A stretch of 51,723 bases of DNA from a candidate division KSB1 bacterium. GTDB taxonomy: Bacteria > Zhuqueibacterota > Zhuqueibacteria > Residuimicrobiales > Krinioviventaceae. The notes below the pieces were generated by a model. That model saw nothing but the letters and a program-made list of their open reading frames with translations, was not told the DNA's origin and ran no database searches. Below, piece by piece: positions 46,793-51,723 of the stretch. Location: NCBI GenBank assembly GCA_034505495.1, contig JAPDQV010000011.1, forward strand, positions 33,747 to 85,469, read 5' to 3'. Position numbers and translations under genes: made by a program. Numbering within the stretch: the stretch's first letter is position 1; every line of letters starts with the position of its first letter.

Positions 46793-49700
46793 TTATTGCT
46801 GCTCGGCCGGCCCTTGGACCGCCATGTTTGCCCACATTTCGTACAGCTTCCAGCGTTCGCTGACGCTCCGCTGTGCCGCTTCGAGAAGCATCTTGGCCCG
46901 TTCGGGTTGGGATTTGGTGAGCATCTTGAAGCGGGTCTCGTTGTAGGCGAATTCTTCATAAGAAATGCTCGGCGCCTTGGAATCGAGCTTGAGCGGATTT
47001 TCTCCTTTGGCGGCCAACGCCGGATTATAACGGAAGAGCGGGTAATGACCGGATTCGACCGCTCTCTTTTGCTCTTCCATGCCTTTTGACATCGTAATGC
47101 CGTGCGCAATGCAATGAGCGTAGGCAATGACCAGGCTTGGGCCGTCGTAGGCGTCCGCCTCCAGCAAGGCCCGAACTACGCCGAGGTCATTGTAACCCAT
47201 GGCTACGCGCGCAACATAGATGTTGCCGTAGGTCATGAAAATCATGCCCATGTCTTTTTTCGGCATCGGCTTACCGGCGGCGGCGAATTTAGCGACCGCG
47301 CCCAATGGAGTCGACTTGGACATTTGGCCGCCGGTATTGGAGTAGACTTCGGTATCGAGCACGAGGACATTGACGTTGCGGCCCGAAGCCAGCACATGAT
47401 CGAGTCCGCCGTAACCAATGTCGTAAGCCCAGCCGTCGCCGCCGAAAATCCAGACGCTCTTTTTCACCAAATAATCAGCCAGTGAATTCAGGTGCTGAGC
47501 CTCAGGCGATTTGATCGTCGCCAGCTTTTTCCGCAGTATTTCCACGCGCTCACGTTGAGCATAGATGCCTTCTTCAGTCGATTGATCGGCCCTGATCAGC
47601 TCATCGACGAGCGTCTCTCCGATTTGCGGCGCCAGCTTGACCAACAGCTCTTTGGCGTACTCGTTGAATTTATCCAGCGTCAATCGAAAACCAAAGCCGA
47701 ACTCGGCATTGTCCTCGAACAGCGAGTTAGACCAGGCCGGTCCGCGGCCTTCGGCGTTTTTGGCATAGGGAAAAGTCGGCAGGTTGCCGCCGTAAATCGA
47801 CGAGCAGCCGGTGGCATTGGCGATGATCAGCCGATCGCCGAACAGCTGCGTCACCAGCTTGACGTACGGAGTTTCACCGCAGCCGGCGCATGCGCCCGAG
47901 TATTCGAACAGCGGCCGCAGGAACTGCGATCCCTTGACGGTGTTTACTTTAACCAGCCGACGATCCATGTCGGGAATACGGTCGAGGAAGAACTGGTAAT
48001 TGATGCGCTCCTGCTCGCGAATCGGCGGCTGCGGCACCATATTAATGGCCTTCTTGCCCACCTCTTTTTTGTTCTTCGCCGGACACACCTCGACGCACAA
48101 GGAGCAGCCGGTGCAGTCTTCCGGAGCCACCTGCAGAGTATAGACCCATCCTTCGGGAAAATCGCCGCCGCGCGCTTTGGTCGATTTGAAGGTCGGCGGC
48201 GCATCCTTTAACAGCGCCGGGTCATAGGCCTTTTGCCGAATGGCGGCATGCGGACAAACCATCACGCATTTGCCGCACTGAATGCAGGTCTCCGGATCCC
48301 ACTCCGGAATCTCCAGGGCGATGTTGCGCTTTTCGTATTGGGTGGTCGCCGTGTCAAAGGTTCCGTCGCAGCTGAAGGCGCTGACCGGCACCTCGTCGCC
48401 CTTGTTGATGACGATCTTGGCGACGACGTTCTTGACGAACTCGGGGGCATTTTCCGGCACCGGCGGCCGCAGCTCGATGGTGCTGGTTACCTTGTTCGGA
48501 ATCTTGACTTCGTACAAATTCTCGAGCGTCTGGTCGACCGCCATATAGTTTTGCTGCACGATTCGGTCACCCTTGGCGCCGTAGGTCTTTTTGATGGCGT
48601 TTTTAATGTACTGGATGGCTTGATCCTTCGGCAGCACGCCGGAAATGACAAAAAAGCAGGTCTGCATGATCGTGTTGATGCGCACGCCCATGCCGGTCTT
48701 TTTTGCTACGTCATACGCATCGATGACGTAGAATTTGATCTTCTTTTTCAAAATTTCTTCCTGATAGACGCGCGGCAAAGAGTCCCACGCCTTATCCGGC
48801 CCGGCCTGCGTGTTCAGCAGGAATGTGGCGCCTTCCACCGCTTTTTCCAGCAGGTTGAATTTTTCGAGGAAGAACTGCTGATGACAGGCGATGAACTGGG
48901 CGCGGTCGATCAGGTAGGTGGAACGAATCGGCCGCGGGCCGAAGCGCAGGTGCGAAACGGTCACTGAACCGGCTTTTTTCGAGTCATAGACGAAATAGCC
49001 TTGCGCATAGTTGTTCGTCTCTTCGCCGATGATTTTGATCGAGTTCTTGTTGGCGCCGACTGTGCCGTCCGAGCCAAGGCCGTAAAAGATGCCGCGGAAG
49101 ACGTCGTCGGGCTCGGTGGAGAAGGAGGGATCGTACGCAAGGCTGGTATGCGTAACGTCATCGTTGATGCCGACGGTGAAATGATTCTTGGGCGTCTTTT
49201 GGCTCAAATTGTCGAAAACCGCCTTGATCATGGCCGGTGTGAATTCTTTCGAAGAGAGGCCGTAGCGTCCGCCGACCACCTTGGGCAGGGCGAAAGGCAA
49301 AGTGCCGTTGTTGTAGGATTCGGTGAGGGCGGTCACCACATCAATGTAGAGCGGTTCGCCGGCAGCGCCCGGCTCTTTGGTGCGGTCCAGCACGGCAATC
49401 GATTTGACCGATTTCGGCAACGCCTGGATGAAATGCTCGACCGAGAAAGGCCGATAGAGATGGACTTTGACCACCCCGACCTTTTCACCGCGGGCATTGA
49501 GGTATTCGACCGTCTCATGAGCCGCTTCGGCACCGCTGCCCATCAGCACGATGATCCGTTCGGCATCCGGCGCGCCGATATAGTCGAACAGATGATACTG
49601 CCGACCGACAAGGGCGGCAAATTTGTCCATAGCTTTTTGGATGATGGCAGGCGCCGCCAGGTAATAGGGGTTGACCGTTTCGCGCGCCTGGAAGAATACG

Positions 49701-50368
49701 TCCGGATTCTGGGCCGTGCCGCGAATCTTGGGCTTGTCCGGCGTCAGAGCTCTGGCGCGATGAGCGAGCACCAGCTCGTCGTTGATCATCGCGCGGATGT
49801 CGTCGTCCGAGAGCTGCTCGATTTTTTGCACTTCGTGCGAAGAACGAAAACCGTCGAAAAAGTGCAGAATCGGCACGCGCGCTTCGAGGGTGGCTGCCTG
49901 AGCAATCAATGCCATATCCATGATTTCCTGAACGGAGGCAGAAGCCAGCAGCGCCCACCCTGTAGAGCGGACCGCCATAACGTCGCTGTGATCGCCGAAA
50001 ATCGACAGGGCATGCGTGGCCACCGTGCGGGCCGAGACGTGAAAAACGGTGGATGTCAGCTCGCCGGCGATTTTGAACATGTTGGGAATCATCAGCAGCA
50101 GGCCCTGCGAGGCGGTAAATGTGGTCGTCAAGGCGCCGGTCTGCAGGGCGCCGTGCACCGCACCGGCAGCGCCGCCCTCGCTCTGCATCTCTACGACCTG
50201 GGGAACGGTTCCCCAAATGTTGGTTCTACCTTCGGCCGAGAAGGCATCAGCCCATTCGCCCATGTTGGATGAAGGTGTGATCGGATAGATGGCGATCACC
50301 TCGTTCACTTTATGAGCGATATAGGCGGCGGCTTCATTGCCGTCTATGGTGACCATTTTCCTAGACAT
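46793..50368 (-). CDS. nifJ: Pyruvate:ferredoxin (flavodoxin) oxidoreductase, homodimeric
   Basis: This 1191-residue PFOR oxidises pyruvate to acetyl-CoA and CO2 and reduces ferredoxin; it is a central enzyme of anaerobic carbon metabolism. Domain I opens with [17 protein letters not shown] and YPITPSS. The ferredoxin domain has [12 protein letters not shown] (about 692-703) and [12 protein letters not shown] (about 752-763). A third cluster is coordinated from CAGCGETPY (about 828). The TPP site is [17 protein letters not shown] with [11 protein letters not shown] (about 977-1005). All fused domains are present at normal length. GGAGGA precedes the ATG. It is transcribed with the DHODH-like gene downstream. 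Confidence 0.97.
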   Translation of the reverse strand: MSRKMVTIDGNEAAAYIAHKVNEVIAIYPITPSSNMGEWADAFSAEGRTNIWGTVPQVVEMQSEGGAAGAVHGALQTGALTTTFTASQGLLLMIPNMFKIAGELTSTVFHVSARTVATHALSIFGDHSDVMAVRSTGWALLASASVQEIMDMALIAQAATLEARVPILHFFDGFRSSHEVQKIEQLSDDDIRAMINDELVLAHRARALTPDKPKIRGTAQNPDVFFQARETVNPYYLAAPAIIQKAMDKFAALVGRQYHLFDYIGAPDAERIIVLMGSGAEAAHETVEYLNARGEKVGVVKVHLYRPFSVEHFIQALPKSVKSIAVLDRTKEPGAAGEPLYIDVVTALTESYNNGTLPFALPKVVGGRYGLSSKEFTPAMIKAVFDNLSQKTPKNHFTVGINDDVTHTSLAYDPSFSTEPDDVFRGIFYGLGSDGTVGANKNSIKIIGEETNNYAQGYFVYDSKKAGSVTVSHLRFGPRPIRSTYLIDRAQFIACHQQFFLEKFNLLEKAVEGATFLLNTQAGPDKAWDSLPRVYQEEILKKKIKFYVIDAYDVAKKTGMGVRINTIMQTCFFVISGVLPKDQAIQYIKNAIKKTYGAKGDRIVQQNYMAVDQTLENLYEVKIPNKVTSTIELRPPVPENAPEFVKNVVAKIVINKGDEVPVSAFSCDGTFDTATTQYEKRNIALEIPEWDPETCIQCGKCVMVCPHAAIRQKAYDPALLKDAPPTFKSTKARGGDFPEGWVYTLQVAPEDCTGCSLCVEVCPAKNKKEVGKKAINMVPQPPIREQERINYQFFLDRIPDMDRRLVKVNTVKGSQFLRPLFEYSGACAGCGETPYVKLVTQLFGDRLIIANATGCSSIYGGNLPTFPYAKNAEGRGPAWSNSLFEDNAEFGFGFRLTLDKFNEYAKELLVKLAPQIGETLVDELIRADQSTEEGIYAQRERVEILRKKLATIKSPEAQHLNSLADYLVKKSVWIFGGDGWAYDIGYGGLDHVLASGRNVNVLVLDTEVYSNTGGQMSKSTPLGAVAKFAAAGKPMPKKDMGMIFMTYGNIYVARVAMGYNDLGVVRALLEADAYDGPSLVIAYAHCIAHGITMSKGMEEQKRAVESGHYPLFRYNPALAAKGENPLKLDSKAPSISYEEFAYNETRFKMLTKSQPERAKMLLEAAQRSVSERWKLYEMWANMAVQGPAEQQ

Positions 50369-50472
50369 GAAAATCCTCCAAAAAATTATTCATGAGGGCT
50401 GTCCCTCGATTCGGAAAAGATTGCGGGAACAATGGGCGTTCCGTGAAGGGAAAATATTTTTTAATTATCCGA

Positions 50473-50503
50473 CAAAATTACTTAAAAAAATAATGAGATG
50501 CAA
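50473..50503 (-). promoter_or_regulatory. Candidate promoter of nifJ
   Basis: On the minus strand TTGCAT (50503-50498), a 17-bp spacer and TAATTTTG (50480-50473) match the layout seen before pgsA and the Gfo/Idh/MocA gene. The leader to the nifJ ATG would be about 100 nt. Confidence 0.55.
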
Positions 50504-50749
50504 GGGATTAAAACGACTTTTGGACTTGCCGACGAGTTCGTGGTCATCCAAATATTTCTCGGAATCGATCATTTGATGCACCGCTCGAGATCTTTTTGGC
50601 GGTCAATAATCGGCTGATTTTGCTTCGGAGCGGCGCAGCCATGACTACGTTTTTTCGTTCGATGAAGACAACGCCGTCACCCCCATCTTTTTGCCTTGAG
50701 GTTCACTAGTGCCTTTGCGCTGCAACAAAAGGTTTTCACAAAAAGCAGC

Positions 50750-50780
50750 TTGACAGTTACTTCATTTTTGTATAGCTTTG
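50750..50780 (+). promoter_or_regulatory. Candidate promoter of the Gfo/Idh/MocA gene
   Basis: A consensus -35 TTGACA (50750-50755), a 17-bp spacer and TAGCTTTG (50773-50780) precede the gene. The -10 hexamer TAGCTT is weak by Escherichia coli standards, but the element is an exact TAnnTTTG. The leader is about 50 nt with GGAGG near its end. Confidence 0.55.
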
Positions 50781-50833
50781 TTTGCTTCACCAAAAATCCT
50801 GCCTTGATAAACTGATTTAACTATGGAGGCGTT

Positions 50834-51723
50834 ATGATCGAAGGAAGCAAGACCGACGCCATGACCCGTAAACTGCGGATGGGCATGGTCGGCGGCGGTC
50901 CGGGCGCGTTTATCGGCGAGGTACACCGCAAGGCGGCGCGCATGGACGGCCATGTGGAAATCGTTGCCGGAGCATTCGATATTGATCCGGCCAAATCCCG
51001 CGAAATGGGACGTATTCTCAATCTCGACCCGAAGCGCGCTTATGATAATTATCAGCAGATGATTGAAGCGGAACTCAAGCTTCCCCCCGATGAGCGCATC
51101 GATTTTGTCTCCATCACCACGCCCAACAATTGGCATTTCCCCATCGCCAAAGCATTTCTCGAAGCCGGTTTTCACGTCGTTTGCGAAAAGCCCATGACCA
51201 TGGACGTGCCCGAAGCGCTGGCTCTTCGCGACGTGGTTAAAAAATCCGGCAAAGTGTTCGCTCTGCTGCACAATTATACCGGCTATCCCATGGTCAAGCA
51301 TGCCCGCTGGATGGTCAAGCAGGGGATGCTCGGCAAGATTCAAAAGATCGTCGTCGAATATCCGCAAGACTGGCTGCTCAAGCGCATCGAGCTGGAAGGG
51401 CAGATGCAGGCTTCATGGCGCACCGACCCCAAGCAGGCGGGTGCCGGCGGCTGCCTGGGCGACATCGGCACGCACGCCGAAAACCTGGCCCGCTACATTA
51501 CCGGCCTGTTCATCGAAGAATTGTGCGCCGACCTGACCACCTTTGCTCAGGGGCGACTCCTCGATGACGACGTCAACGTGCTTCTGCGTTATGAAAACGG
51601 CGCCAAGGGTGTTCTGCATGCCTCGCAGATTTCCACCGGCCAGGAGAACAACCTCAACATCCGCGTTTGGGGTACCGAAGGTGCCATTCAGTGGTTCCAG
51701 GAGCATCCGAACTATCTCTATTT
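50834..51723 (+). CDS. Gfo/Idh/MocA-family oxidoreductase, 5' part
   Basis: The first 296 codons are present and the gene runs off the right edge. The N-terminal Rossmann fold begins [17 protein letters not shown] (glycine-rich NAD(P) loop). The EKP motif of the family follows ([15 protein letters not shown]), then the substrate domain with [20 protein letters not shown], where Asp and His form the usual catalytic D-x3-H. Such enzymes oxidise or reduce sugars, inositols or their derivatives with NAD(P). The start ATG 50834 is supported by GGAGG 4-5 nt upstream. No neighbour is visible to narrow the substrate. Confidence 0.92.
   Translation, partial: MIEGSKTDAMTRKLRMGMVGGGPGAFIGEVHRKAARMDGHVEIVAGAFDIDPAKSREMGRILNLDPKRAYDNYQQMIEAELKLPPDERIDFVSITTPNNWHFPIAKAFLEAGFHVVCEKPMTMDVPEALALRDVVKKSGKVFALLHNYTGYPMVKHARWMVKQGMLGKIQKIVVEYPQDWLLKRIELEGQMQASWRTDPKQAGAGGCLGDIGTHAENLARYITGLFIEELCADLTTFAQGRLLDDDVNVLLRYENGAKGVLHASQISTGQENNLNIRVWGTEGAIQWFQEHPNYLY

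Larger units (their letters stand above)
50369..50833. other. 465-bp intergenic region with divergent promoters
   Basis: It separates nifJ (minus) from the Gfo/Idh/MocA gene (plus). The two promoter candidates listed separately lie at 50473-50503 (towards nifJ) and 50750-50780 (towards the oxidoreductase). The section between them (about 50504-50749) has short open frames on both strands without SD or recognisable sequence. I see no gene in it. Confidence 0.6.

Noticed and set aside
46722..46835. N-terminal extension of the DHODH-like gene
   Set aside because: It is Arg/Gly-rich, overlaps the end of nifJ and lies upstream of a conserved MDLSTTYMG start.
49001..50272. 423-codon open frame on the plus strand opposite nifJ
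   Set aside because: It lies wholly antisense to the clearly conserved PFOR gene, is rich in Arg/His/Gly/Asp as expected from complement-strand codons, and shows no family motif.

Overview
The window reads as chromosomal DNA of a Gram-negative, probably anaerobic or facultatively anaerobic bacterium of the FCB superphylum (Bacteroidota/Ignavibacteria/Calditrichota/KSB1-like). This placement is an inference. It rests on the gene families present (DUF4292, DUF5020, DUF6057, bactofilin, a PlsC-GNAT aminolipid synthase fusion, PFOR) and on promoters of the form TTGnnn-N17-TAnnTT, three of which extend to the Bacteroidota-type TAnnTTTG. I saw no rRNA, tRNA, CRISPR array or intact insertion sequence.

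Layout. (1) 1-11868, minus strand: an envelope-polysaccharide operon. It runs from a TPR lipoprotein and a DUF4292 lipoprotein through two GT2 glycosyltransferases, a YfhO-like membrane protein, an AsnB-type amidotransferase, a GT4 glycosyltransferase and a glucuronyl C5-epimerase-like protein to a Wzx-like flippase cut by the window edge. (2) 12058-18638: a HAD phosphatase, a secreted GH16 glucanase, a DUF5020 outer-membrane barrel next to an NCS2 purine permease, and a coupled pair (aminolipid acyltransferase fusion, then Ub-Mut7-C protein). (3) 18859-36931, plus strand: an uninterrupted run of about 18 kb. It holds parA-parB, an M23 peptidase, a bactofilin, a complete F1Fo ATP synthase operon (atpZ-like, atpI-like, atpB-E-F-H-A-G-D-C), two tandem copies of a DUF6057 membrane protein plus CxxCH/PD40 propeller module, and a Rid/chorismatase-like protein. 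A strong terminator closes the run. (4) 36973-42321: an ECF sigma factor coupled to ferritin, a dicluster ferredoxin divergent from an HcpR/DNR-like Crp/Fnr regulator with an FNR-type box between them, an OsmC protein, an HhH-GPD DNA glycosylase, a frameshifted gene, and free-methionine-R-sulfoxide reductase. (5) 42403-51723: pgsA, glucan phosphorylase, a DHODH-like protein with pyruvate:ferredoxin oxidoreductase, and the start of a Gfo/Idh/MocA oxidoreductase.

How the genes fit together. The first block assembles and exports a surface glycan that may contain C5-epimerised uronic acid. The ATP synthase and the two CxxCH modules point to respiratory or envelope energetics. Ferritin, FrdX/HcpR, OsmC, methionine sulfoxide reductase and the glycosylase form a stress-defence neighbourhood. 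PFOR and glucan phosphorylase fit fermentative or anaerobic carbon metabolism.

The strongest candidate for an undescribed system is the tandemly duplicated DUF6057 + CxxCH-propeller module (28819-35729). Other notable points are an FNR-type box lying exactly at -41.5 of a predicted ferredoxin promoter, an AtpZ-like gene with no ATG, GTG or TTG start, and a repeated promoter architecture across the window.
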